DNA of 6,203 nt. It comes from Minisyncoccota bacterium. GTDB taxonomy: Bacteria; Patescibacteriota; Minisyncoccia; JAHIHE01; JAGLIN01. Positions 1 to 5,147 of the stretch are shown here, one piece after another. Position 1 is the first letter of the stretch; every line of letters starts with the position of its first letter. The notes under the pieces were generated by a model that did not search any database, was not told the origin of the DNA, and saw nothing but the letters and a program-made list of their open reading frames with translations. The position numbers were made by a program, and so were the translations under genes. The stretch is taken from assembly GCA_023270095.1 (NCBI GenBank), contig JAGLSJ010000034.1, positions 1 to 6,203 of the forward strand. The letters are read 5' to 3'.

Positions 1-2
1 TG

Positions 3-143
3 ACTCTTTGTGACTACGATTCAATTCGCGATATTTATGCCTTTCCAAAAGATGGCAAAGGCAAAGATTTAATGATGGACAGTCCAAGTTCAGTTAAAGA
101 TGGTCAGTTGAAGGAATTACACATAAAGCGAAGTAAGATATAA
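3..143 (+). CDS. aspS: Aspartyl-tRNA synthetase, C-terminal end (5'-truncated by the window)
   Basis: Only the last 46 codons are present; the frame runs open from the window edge to the TAA at 141-143. The peptide contains [18 protein letters not shown], then DSPSSV and QLKELHIK. This matches the end of bacterial AspRS, where the class II motif 3 region is followed by an IRDVIAFPK-x-RDLM-x-APS-x-QL-ELHI tail. The enzyme charges tRNA(Asp) with aspartate in the cytoplasm; in bacteria without AsnRS it also charges tRNA(Asn), and GatCAB then amidates the product. The presence of gatB about 1 kb downstream fits that use. The catalytic core, tRNA-binding OB fold and any discriminating residues lie outside the window, so specificity cannot be judged. 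The gene is separated from what follows by a strong terminator. Confidence 0.88.
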   Translation, partial: TLCDYDSIRDIYAFPKDGKGKDLMMDSPSSVKDGQLKELHIKRSKI

Positions 144-174
144 AAAAATGCGGGCTGATTAGCCCGCTTTTTTT
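143..174 (+). terminator. Intrinsic terminator of aspS, possibly bidirectional
   Basis: A perfect 7-bp stem, GCGGGCT (150-156) with AGCCCGC (161-167), closes a 4-nt GATT loop and is followed directly by seven T's (168-174). It begins seven bases after the aspS stop. A run of A's (142-148) precedes the stem, so the same element would also end transcription coming from the right on the minus strand. Confidence 0.93.
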
Positions 175-250
175 GTAGGTAGTTGGTTTAATCTTTTAGA
201 AATTCACCGACGAAATCAGCTCAATTTAAAATATACAGAAAACATAAGTT

Positions 251-279
251 GTCATTCTAAACTTGATTCAGAATCTTTT
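251..279. repeat. REP-like intergenic palindrome (GTCATTCT...AGAATCT type)
   Basis: The element reads GTCATTCT, then AAACTTGATTC, then AGAATCTTTT. The arms ATTCT (254-258) and AGAAT (270-274) pair perfectly. Inside them AA (260-261) pairs with TT (267-268) around an A-C mismatch at 259/269. It resembles a dispersed intergenic palindrome of the form CATTCTGAACTTG-TTCAGAAT that I recall from several bacterial genomes; here one G is replaced by A, which produces the mismatch. Only one copy lies in the window, so repeat status rests on resemblance and not on copies seen. Alternatively it is a chance hairpin. Confidence 0.45.
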
Positions 280-305
280 AAAGTGTAGGTTTTTATTATC
301 TGCAT

Positions 306-314
306 TGGTAGAAT
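306..314 (+). promoter_or_regulatory. Possible extended -10 promoter for the 320-595 transcription unit
   Basis: TGGTAGAAT is a TGn extended -10 with five of six consensus bases (TAGAAT against TATAAT). It would start transcription near 321, just upstream of the 336-365 hairpin. No convincing -35 box lies 16-18 bases upstream (around 286-291), which extended -10 promoters can tolerate. A second start closer to 420 is an alternative. Confidence 0.35.
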
Positions 315-335
315 AAAAGGACGTCGTTTAGTTGG

Positions 336-365
336 CAATACCACCGACAGGGTTGGTGGTCGTTG
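336..365 (+). other. Stable hairpin, 9-bp core stem
   Basis: ACCACCGAC (340-348) pairs with GTTGGTGGT (352-360) over nine positions with a single G-U, around a 3-nt AGG loop. The stem extends outward through CAAT (336-339) and GTTG (362-365), with a bulged C at 361. It is not followed by a T tract, so it is not an ordinary terminator. It would sit close to the 5' end of a transcript starting near 321 and is most simply a structural domain of the candidate RNA. Confidence 0.6.
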
Positions 366-401
366 TAAGAGTCTTGATTATTTTTTAAGGCTGTGATAGA
401 T

Positions 402-411
402 TGTATATAAA
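402..411 (+). promoter_or_regulatory. Alternative weak -10 box upstream of the small ORF
   Basis: The bases TGTATATAAA contain TATATA (404-409) and TATAAA (406-411) behind a TG. Transcription would begin near 417 and give a short leader before the Shine-Dalgarno at 427-431. The T-rich bases at 381-388 are a poor -35 box, so this is a weak call. Confidence 0.22.
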
Positions 412-439
412 TTGATAAAGTTTACGGGAGGTGAGAGAA

Positions 440-538
440 ATGATGTCAAGACGATCTAAAATTACCGACAGAACCACAGATCTCCTGCAGAATGCAGGAG
501 GACCAGGTTTTTGTGCAATATTTGCGATAGCAGGCTAA
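440..538 (+). CDS. Possible 32-aa peptide with ideal Shine-Dalgarno and Gly-Gly motif
   Basis: ATG at 440 is preceded by GGAGG (427-431) with an 8-base spacer, an ideal ribosome binding site that the larger genes on this strand lack. The peptide starts MMSRRSKITDRTTDLLQ, charged and helix-like, followed by NAGG and then a short hydrophobic tail, PGFCAIFAIAG, ending at TAA (536-538). A charged leader, a double glycine and a hydrophobic end recall Gly-Gly leader peptides of small exported peptides, but the part after GG is only 11 residues and no peptidase or exporter gene is nearby. A second ATG at 443 could also be used. The 482-500 hairpin lies inside the reading frame, which favours an RNA function. 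I do not recognise the peptide; the ORF may be fortuitous within a structured RNA. Confidence 0.22.
   Translation: MMSRRSKITDRTTDLLQNAGGPGFCAIFAIAG
482..500 (+). other. Perfect 8-bp hairpin inside the candidate RNA
   Basis: CTCCTGCA (482-489) pairs perfectly with TGCAGGAG (493-500) around a GAA loop. The left arm (482-486) could instead pair with the Shine-Dalgarno bases 426-430 with one G-U, so a switch that hides the ribosome site is conceivable. The local hairpin is much the stronger structure. Confidence 0.6.
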
Positions 539-559
539 CACAACGTCTAGCTGTTGCAA

Positions 560-595
560 GGGGGAGCGATATTAAATCGTTTCCCTACTTTTTTT
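560..595 (+). terminator. Intrinsic terminator of the small transcription unit
   Basis: GGGGAGCGAT (561-570) pairs with ATCGTTTCCC (576-585) over ten positions with two G-U pairs, around an ATTAA loop. It is followed by TAC and seven T's (589-595). It ends 13 bases before the extended -10 box of the next operon, so it separates the small unit from the CYTH-gatB-xseB operon. Confidence 0.88.
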
Positions 596-607
596 ATTAT
601 TTTTATG

Positions 608-616
608 TGATATAAT
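608..616 (+). promoter_or_regulatory. Extended -10 promoter of the CYTH-gatB-xseB operon
   Basis: TGATATAAT is a perfect TGn-TATAAT extended -10 box. Its last base lies 26 bases before the ATG at 643, so the mRNA leader would be about 20 nt and has no Shine-Dalgarno. The -35 region (588-593) falls in the T tract of the preceding terminator and does not match consensus, which fits an extended -10 promoter. A mini-ORF ATG at 633 ends after seven codons and is ignored. Confidence 0.75.
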
Positions 617-642
617 GAAAATATAATAATCAATGAAAATTA

Positions 643-1182
643 ATGGAAAATTGTAATATTGAAGTTGAAGTCAGAAGTTTTGTGACGGATGATCAGTATA
701 AAAATTTGTTGTCTAGATTGAATATTAATGCCGAATTGATCAAAGAAACAAATGAAGAAACGATATATTTTTCAGGAGGCAAAGATTTGAGATTGCGAAA
801 AGATGAGAATAGTGCTTATATTATACTCAAAAAAGGAAAATTACATGATAATCATCGAGAAGAATTTGAAATTAGAATTAATATTGAAGATTTTGAAAAT
901 ACACAAAAACTTTTTGAATCTCTTGGATGTGAGATTGAGATTAAATGGCTGAGAAAAAGACTGGAATTCAAACAAGATGATGTTAAAGTTTTACTAGATG
1001 ACACAAAGGGATATGGAAAAATTATCGAGATTGAAAAAATGGTTCCGCCTGGAGAAGAAGATGAGACTTATACAAAACTTACAAAAAGGCTGAGTAAGTT
1101 AGTAGATAAAATTAGCACAAAGAAAGAATTTGATTATGCGTTCGAATATTATAAAAAAAATTGGAAAACTTTAATAAAATAA
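643..1182 (+). CDS. CYTH-domain protein (triphosphate tunnel metalloenzyme superfamily)
   Basis: This 179-aa cytosolic protein has the CYTH pattern throughout. An N-terminal EVEVR (7-11) stands for the signature ExExK, followed by DLRLR (48-52), the KKGK strand (63-66), REEFEIRI (72-79), KWLRKRLEF (101-109), LLDD (117-120) and GYGKIIEIEK (123-132). The alternating charged residues would line the tunnel that binds a triphosphate through divalent metal. Family members include class IV adenylate cyclases (CyaB), thiamine triphosphatases and inorganic tripolyphosphatases, and the substrate cannot be told from sequence. The last signature residue is Arg, not the usual Lys. The start at 643 is placed by the promoter at 608-616 and by the motif lying at residue 7; there is no Shine-Dalgarno. 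It is first in an operon with gatB 11 bases downstream. A link to tRNA amidation or DNA repair is not implied by the family. Confidence 0.85.
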   Translation: MENCNIEVEVRSFVTDDQYKNLLSRLNINAELIKETNEETIYFSGGKDLRLRKDENSAYIILKKGKLHDNHREEFEIRINIEDFENTQKLFESLGCEIEIKWLRKRLEFKQDDVKVLLDDTKGYGKIIEIEKMVPPGEEDETYTKLTKRLSKLVDKISTKKEFDYAFEYYKKNWKTLIK

Positions 1183-1193
1183 TTTTTTAAGAT

Positions 1194-2669
1194 ATGAAAT
1201 ACGAAGCAGTAATTGGAATGGAGGTTCATGTTGAGCTTAAGACAGAATCAAAAATGTTTTGTACTTGCGCAAATAATCCTGATGAGACCAAACCGAACAA
1301 GAATGTTTGTCCGATTTGCATGGGTCAACCGGGAACATTGCCTGTTGCAAACAAAAAAGCGGTTGAATATGTTGTAAAAACGGGTCTAGCTCTTGAATGT
1401 AAAATTGCAGAATTTTCAAAATTTGATCGAAAAAATTATTTTTATCCAGACTTGCCAAAGGGCTATCAAATTTCGCAATACGACAAACCGCTTTGTGAAG
1501 ATGGAACTGTTATGATTAATGATAAAAAAATTGGAATAACTAGAATCCATCTCGAAGAAGACACGGGGAAACTTCTTCATCCAAAAGGAGCTGATTATTC
1601 TTTGGTTGATTTGAATCGTGCTGGAACACCTTTAATGGAGTTGGTAACAGAACCAGAGATTACATCGTCGACTGAAGCAAAAGAATTTTGTAAACAATTT
1701 CAGCTTATTGTAAGGTATATTGGTGTCTCAGATGCTGATATGGAAAAGGGTCATATGAGATGTGAAGTTAATATTAGTTTGAAGCCGGAAGGACAAAAGG
1801 AGTTTGGAACAAAAGTTGAAATTAAAAATTTGAATTCATTTAGAGCGGTCGAAAGGTCAATTGAATATGAAATCAAAAGACAGTCCGAAGTTTTGGATGA
1901 TGGAGGAAAAATTTTGCAAGAAACAAGAGGATGGAATGCAGACAAACAAGAGACATATTCTCAGAGAAAAAAAGAAGAAGCGCACGATTATCGATACTTT
2001 CCAGAACCTGATTTGCCACCGCTTGATCTTTCAAAAGAGGCAGGAGTTTTTGATGTTGAAAAAATAAAAGAAAGTATTCCAGAATTGCCACTTATGAAAA
2101 AATATAGATTTATAAATCAATATAAATTAACCGAAGAAAATGCAAAAATATTTTCAGAAGACAAGGAACTGGCAAATTATTTTGAAGATATTATTTCAGA
2201 ACTGAGGACTTGGGTTGATGCAAAAGGGATTGATGGGGATTTAATTGATAAATTAACAAAATTAACTGCTAACTATATTTTAACTGAACTGCAAAGATTG
2301 TTGTATGTTGAAAATCACTCAGTTCATTGTTGTAAAATTACAGCAGAAAATTTTGCGGAGTTTATTACGCTTATTCAAGAAGGTAAAATTTCAAGTAGTG
2401 GCGCTCAAACAATGCTTGGAGAAATGTATAAAACAGGAGGGGATCCATCAAATATTCTTGAAGAAAAGGGTTTAGCTCAAATGAGTGATGAAGGTGAGAT
2501 TGAAAAGATTGTCGAAGAGGTGATTGAAGCTAATTCAAAATCTGTTGAAGATTATAAAGCCGGCAAAGAAAATGCTATCAAGTTTTTAATCGGTCAAACA
2601 ATGAAACAAAGTAAAGGAAAGGCAAATCCACAAATGGCAGAAGAAATTTTAAAGAAAAAATTGAAATAA
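1194..2669 (+). CDS. gatB: Aspartyl/glutamyl-tRNA(Asn/Gln) amidotransferase subunit B
   Basis: This is a full-length GatB of 491 aa (family about 475-490). GatB binds the misacylated tRNA and phosphorylates the side-chain carboxylate of Asp-tRNA(Asn) or Glu-tRNA(Gln); GatA supplies ammonia from glutamine and GatC is the linker. Visible landmarks are YEAVIGMEVHVEL (3-15), a four-cysteine zinc site C23-x-C25 and C39-x2-C42, PDLPKGYQISQY (85-96), HLEEDTGK (119-126), DLNRAGTPLMELVTEPEI (139-156), GHMRCEVNISL (186-196) and a YqeY-like C-terminal tail with GKANP (475-479). The start at 1194 matches the family N terminus and has no Shine-Dalgarno. It follows the CYTH gene by 11 bases and precedes xseB by 18. 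gatA and gatC are not in the window. The aspS end upstream suggests Asn-tRNA(Asn) is made by transamidation here. Confidence 0.97.
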   Translation: MKYEAVIGMEVHVELKTESKMFCTCANNPDETKPNKNVCPICMGQPGTLPVANKKAVEYVVKTGLALECKIAEFSKFDRKNYFYPDLPKGYQISQYDKPLCEDGTVMINDKKIGITRIHLEEDTGKLLHPKGADYSLVDLNRAGTPLMELVTEPEITSSTEAKEFCKQFQLIVRYIGVSDADMEKGHMRCEVNISLKPEGQKEFGTKVEIKNLNSFRAVERSIEYEIKRQSEVLDDGGKILQETRGWNADKQETYSQRKKEEAHDYRYFPEPDLPPLDLSKEAGVFDVEKIKESIPELPLMKKYRFINQYKLTEENAKIFSEDKELANYFEDIISELRTWVDAKGIDGDLIDKLTKLTANYILTELQRLLYVENHSVHCCKITAENFAEFITLIQEGKISSSGAQTMLGEMYKTGGDPSNILEEKGLAQMSDEGEIEKIVEEVIEANSKSVEDYKAGKENAIKFLIGQTMKQSKGKANPQMAEEILKKKLK

Positions 2670-2687
2670 ATTTGTTAAATAAAAAAT

Positions 2688-2897
2688 ATGAAAAAAGAAA
2701 ATTTAGGCGCATCTCTTAAAAAACTTGAAAGTATTGTTGGGTGGTTCGAATCTCAAGAAGAAGTTGATATTGAAAAAGGACTTGAAAAAGTGAAAGAAGG
2801 CGTGAAGCTTATCAAGGCAAGTAAAGAACAGCTGAAAGAAGTTGAAAATGAATTTGAGGAAATTAAGAAAGAGTTGAAAGATGAGGATAGTGAATAG
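2688..2897 (+). CDS. xseB: Exodeoxyribonuclease VII small subunit
   Basis: This 69-aa, highly charged and all-helical protein has the XseB pattern. LGASLKKLESIVGWFES (6-22) matches the family's L-x2-LE-x-IV-x2-LE helix. EEVDIEKGLEKVKEGVKLI (24-42) matches the helix containing L-E-x-F-x3-G-x2-L, and a C-terminal coiled-coil-like helix follows (44-64). XseB coats the coiled-coil stalk of XseA to form exonuclease VII, which degrades single-stranded DNA into acid-soluble pieces in repair. Family members are commonly 60-90 aa, so the length is normal. The gene lies 18 bases after gatB on the same strand, has no Shine-Dalgarno and ends in TAG. xseA is not in the window. A generic small coiled-coil protein is the alternative, but the first-helix pattern argues for XseB. 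Confidence 0.82.
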   Translation: MKKENLGASLKKLESIVGWFESQEEVDIEKGLEKVKEGVKLIKASKEQLKEVENEFEEIKKELKDEDSE

Positions 2898-2990
2898 ATC
2901 TTGAATTATATAATTTATATTGAATTTTAGGTGTCTTGAAAAATAATAATTTCTAAGTTGTTCTGACATTTTTTTATTTCAAAATTAGTG

Positions 2991-2996
2991 TATAAT
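2991..2996 (+). promoter_or_regulatory. -10 box of the GH1-transporter unit
   Basis: A perfect TATAAT directly preceded by GTG lies 25 bases before the ATG at 3022, giving a leader of about 20 nt without a Shine-Dalgarno. This matches the spacing seen at 608-616 before the CYTH gene. CTGACA at 2963-2968 resembles a -35 box but the spacer of 22 bases is too long. I see no convincing terminator between the xseB stop and this box, so read-through from the upstream operon is possible. Confidence 0.6.
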
Positions 2997-3021
2997 AAAG
3001 ATATATTCAATAGTATATTTT

Positions 3022-4200
3022 ATGTCAAAAAAAATTCGAAAATTTCCAAAAGATTTTTTATGGGGGGCGGCGGTTTCTTCATATCAGGTTGAGGGCGGAA
3101 TTGAAAATTGTGATTGGTCAGAAAAATTTCCAGCTGGCAAGTCTTGCGACTATTATAATCAATATGAAAAATATTTTGATTTAGCAAAAGATCTAAATCA
3201 CGATGTTCATCGATTTTCTTTGGAGTGGTCTCGAATTCAACCTAGCGAGGGAAAATTTGATCGAAAAGAAATTGAGCACTATCGGAAAGTTTTGCGAGCA
3301 CTCAAAAAAAGAAATATAAAATCAATGGTGACAATTTGGCATTTTACACTGCCTCTTTGGCTTTCTGAAAAAGGTGGATTGCACAATATAAAATTTCCTG
3401 AATATTTTGAAAGTTTTACAAAATTTGTGACGGAAGAACTTGATGATCTTGTTGATTTTTGGGTAACACTTAATGAGCCAATGGTATATCTTTCTCTTGC
3501 TTACATTGAAGGTAGATTTCCACCACAAAAAAAGAAATCATTTCTTGTTCCTCTAGTGTTTATTAATTTTGTAAGAGCTCATAAAAAAGCATATAATACT
3601 ATACACAGTATTAATCAAAATGCGAAAGTTGGTACCGCTCAAAATTATTGCTATTCAGATGCGTATAATAAAAAATCATCTGTAAATAAGATTTTGGTAA
3701 AAATTTCAAATTTCATAACAAACCATAGTTTTTCAAAATTTATAAAAAAGCATTCTGATTTTATTGGAGTTAATTATTACTTTCATAACAGAATTAAACT
3801 CACACCTTTTTCTTTTCCTTTTGTTAAAATTGACAATGAAAATAAAAAAGTTTCAGATATGAATTGGGAAATTTTTCCAAAAGGATTACATTTTGTTTTG
3901 AAGGATATGAAAAAATATAATAAGCCGATTTATATTACGGAGAATGGAATTGCTGATTCCAAGGACGAGAAGAGATCTGAATTTATCAAAGAGCATTTAA
4001 AGTGGATGCACAAAGCAATTGAAGATGGGGTGGATGTAAGAGGTTATATGTATTGGTCTTTGGTTGATAATTTTGAATGGGATAGCGGTTTTGCAAAAAG
4101 ATTTGGACTTGTTGAAATTGATTATCAAAATGGATTAGAGGCGAAAATTCGTCAGAGCGCATATGATTATGCAGAAATTTGTAAAAATAATTCGTTATAA
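3022..4200 (+). CDS. Family 1 glycoside hydrolase (beta-glucosidase/beta-galactosidase type), short form
   Basis: The 392-aa product is a GH1 TIM-barrel enzyme that cleaves terminal beta-glycosides with retention of configuration. The N terminus FPKDFLWGAAVSSYQVEGG (8-26) is the GH1 signature and Q22 is the usual glycone-binding Gln. HRFSLEWSRIQP (63-74), WHF (106-108) and TLNEP (149-153) follow, with acid/base Glu152. YITENGI (304-310) carries nucleophile Glu307. YWSLVDNFEWDSGFAKRFGLVEIDY (344-368) holds the glycone-binding Glu352-Trp353 and the typical family ending. All catalytic residues are present. It is shorter than the usual 440-480 aa; the shortfall appears to lie in the middle (about 165-280), where barrel loops of other members are longer. 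There is no signal peptide, so it is cytosolic and probably acts on imported disaccharides or glycosides. The transporter gene starts 10 bases downstream. Sugar specificity (gluco, galacto, fuco, 6-phospho) is not resolved. Confidence 0.93.
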   Translation: MSKKIRKFPKDFLWGAAVSSYQVEGGIENCDWSEKFPAGKSCDYYNQYEKYFDLAKDLNHDVHRFSLEWSRIQPSEGKFDRKEIEHYRKVLRALKKRNIKSMVTIWHFTLPLWLSEKGGLHNIKFPEYFESFTKFVTEELDDLVDFWVTLNEPMVYLSLAYIEGRFPPQKKKSFLVPLVFINFVRAHKKAYNTIHSINQNAKVGTAQNYCYSDAYNKKSSVNKILVKISNFITNHSFSKFIKKHSDFIGVNYYFHNRIKLTPFSFPFVKIDNENKKVSDMNWEIFPKGLHFVLKDMKKYNKPIYITENGIADSKDEKRSEFIKEHLKWMHKAIEDGVDVRGYMYWSLVDNFEWDSGFAKRFGLVEIDYQNGLEAKIRQSAYDYAEICKNNSL

Positions 4201-4210
4201 CTTAAAATAA

Positions 4211-5119
4211 ATGACTTGGATTGCCATAACTATTGTTGCTCATTTTTTTAATGCAATTGTTAGCATTACTGACAAACACCTCGTTTCGAATACGGTCTTA
4301 AAGCCAGTTGCTTACACTTTTTACTCTGGAGTTTTTCAAGTTCTATTTCTATTTTTGATTCCATTTATTGGATTTACTTTGCCAAATGGTAAACTTTTTT
4401 TGATTGGTGTTGGAACTGGCGCTTTGTTTATTTTGACATTGTTGATTTTTTATAGAGCTCTGAAGATAAGCGAGGCTTCCAGAGTTGTGCCAGTTATTGG
4501 CGCAACTGTTCCAATTTTCACTGTTGTTCTTTCATATATAATTTTGGGAGAATTTTTGACAGTCGTTCAGCTTTTTGCTTTTGCCTTTTTTGTTGTTGGA
4601 GGATTCTTACTATCTCTCAAAAATAGTCACGGAATTTTTTCTCTTTTTCCTGGATTTAAATTGGCAGTTTCAGCTGGATTTTTGTTTGCTCTTTATTATA
4701 CTTTAATAAAACTTTTATATTTGGATGTAGAATTTTTTGATGGATTTATTCTCCTGCAGCTTGGTGGATTCTTAGGTTCGATTTTTCTACTTATTTCAAA
4801 AAGTAATCGAGAAAAAATATTTTCTACTCCTGAGACAATCAAAAAAAGAACTGCCTATTTATTTATTCCAAACAAAATTTTGGCAGCCGTGGCAGCTATT
4901 ATGATTTTTTATGCGATTTCAATTGAAGGTAGTAAAGTTTCAATTATCAATTCCTTGCAAGCATTCCAATATGTTTTTGTTTTGTTTTTTGCAATCATTC
5001 TTTCCAGAAAAATACCAAGTCTTTTCCACGAACAACTCAATAAAAGATTACTCAGAAGAAAAATTGTGGCAATTGTTGTAATTGGTGTGGGATTGTTTTT
5101 GCTGGCGATTGGGTCATAA
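4211..5119 (+). CDS. EamA/DMT-superfamily transporter, about ten membrane helices
   Basis: This 302-aa, very hydrophobic inner-membrane protein has the duplicated EamA layout. The first repeat (about 3-137) is classical: FYRALKISEASRVVPVIGA (80-98), then a helix to YIILGE (109-114) and VVQLFAFAFFVVGGFLLSL (118-136). The second repeat (about 150-300) is more divergent. EGSKVSIINSLQAFQYVFV (239-257) is recognisable, but the LGE motif is missing and a basic stretch near KRLLRRK (278-284) precedes the last helix. Ten helices fit the hydrophobic segments. DMT members export or import metabolites such as amino acids, nucleotide sugars or drugs, and the substrate is unknown here. The gene starts 10 bases after the GH1 gene without its own promoter or Shine-Dalgarno, so the two are co-transcribed. 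That hints at a sugar- or glycoside-related substrate, but it is only association. Confidence 0.85.
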   Translation: MTWIAITIVAHFFNAIVSITDKHLVSNTVLKPVAYTFYSGVFQVLFLFLIPFIGFTLPNGKLFLIGVGTGALFILTLLIFYRALKISEASRVVPVIGATVPIFTVVLSYIILGEFLTVVQLFAFAFFVVGGFLLSLKNSHGIFSLFPGFKLAVSAGFLFALYYTLIKLLYLDVEFFDGFILLQLGGFLGSIFLLISKSNREKIFSTPETIKKRTAYLFIPNKILAAVAAIMIFYAISIEGSKVSIINSLQAFQYVFVLFFAIILSRKIPSLFHEQLNKRLLRRKIVAIVVIGVGLFLLAIGS

Positions 5120-5147
5120 AAAAAGAGCAAGGGATTGAGTCCTGCTC
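5118..5147 (-). terminator. Intrinsic terminator of the minus-strand membrane protein gene
   Basis: Read on the minus strand, GAGCA (5147-5143) pairs with TGCTC (5129-5125). The inner GG pairs with CC, one further G-U pair follows, one base is bulged, and seven T's come next (5124-5118). The hairpin begins within the TGA stop of the gene at 5146. On the plus strand it lies just after the transporter stop (5117-5119) but is followed only by a broken T run, so it would stop plus-strand transcription less well. Confidence 0.82.

Larger units (their letters stand above)
320..595 (+). ncRNA. Candidate structured non-coding RNA, family not recognised
   Basis: The segment looks like an independent small transcript. 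It has upstream -10 boxes (306-314 or 402-411), strong local hairpins (336-365 and 482-500) and its own intrinsic terminator (561-595). The core is GC-richer than the neighbouring genes and no known protein is encoded. Depending on which promoter is used, the RNA would be about 180 or 275 nt long. I checked for hallmark motifs: the GAGGAAAGTCC core of RNase P, the GGAAGGAAGC of SRP RNA, the tRNA-like ends of tmRNA and a T-box sequence are all absent. A 6S-like RNA or the raiA-motif class are possibilities of similar size that I cannot confirm by eye. The competing reading is a leader plus a 32-aa peptide gene at 440-538; both could be true. Confidence 0.4.
144..642. other. 499-bp intergenic region between aspS and the CYTH gene
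   Basis: No frame here gives a recognisable conserved protein. From left to right it holds the aspS terminator, about 75 bases of plain AT-rich sequence (175-250) in which I see nothing, a REP-like palindrome (251-279), a possible extended -10 promoter (306-314), a stable hairpin (336-365), a second weak -10 candidate (402-411), a Shine-Dalgarno with a 32-codon ORF (440-538), an internal hairpin (482-500), a strong terminator (561-595) and the promoter of the next operon (608-616). The part from about 420 to 570 is visibly richer in G and C than the surrounding genes, which is typical of structured RNA in an AT-rich genome. Confidence 0.75.

Noticed and set aside
320..396. Short open frame containing GRRLVGNTTDRVGGRCKSL as a gene remnant
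   Set aside because: No start or ribosome site, no recognisable family, and the codons overlap the 336-365 hairpin, which explains the sequence better.
371..452. 7-bp complement GTCTTGA (371-377) with TCAAGAC (446-452) as a long-range stem of the candidate RNA
   Set aside because: Several 7-bp complements are expected by chance in a segment this long; without covariation it is not evidence.
343..471. 8-base direct repeat ACCGACAG at 343-350 and 464-471
   Set aside because: An 8-mer recurring once in about 280 bases is not far from chance, and the flanks do not match.
320..595. RNase P RNA, tmRNA, SRP RNA or T-box leader
   Set aside because: ACAGAA occurs at 468-473, but the rest of the RNase P core is missing; no SRP GGAAGG motif, no tRNA-like ends with CCA, and no T-box consensus were found.
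2743..2752. GGTTCGAATC, a T-loop-like motif suggesting a tRNA
   Set aside because: It lies in frame inside xseB (Trp-Phe-Glu-Ser codons) and no acceptor, D or anticodon arms can be formed around it.
2703..2969. 88-codon open frame on the minus strand across xseB
   Set aside because: It is antisense to a gene with a family pattern, is Phe/Leu/Asn-rich as expected from the complement of Lys/Glu codons, and has no ribosome site.
2898..2990. AATTATATAATT palindrome after xseB as a terminator
   Set aside because: The stem is all A-T and is not followed by a clean T run, so it would be too weak to call.
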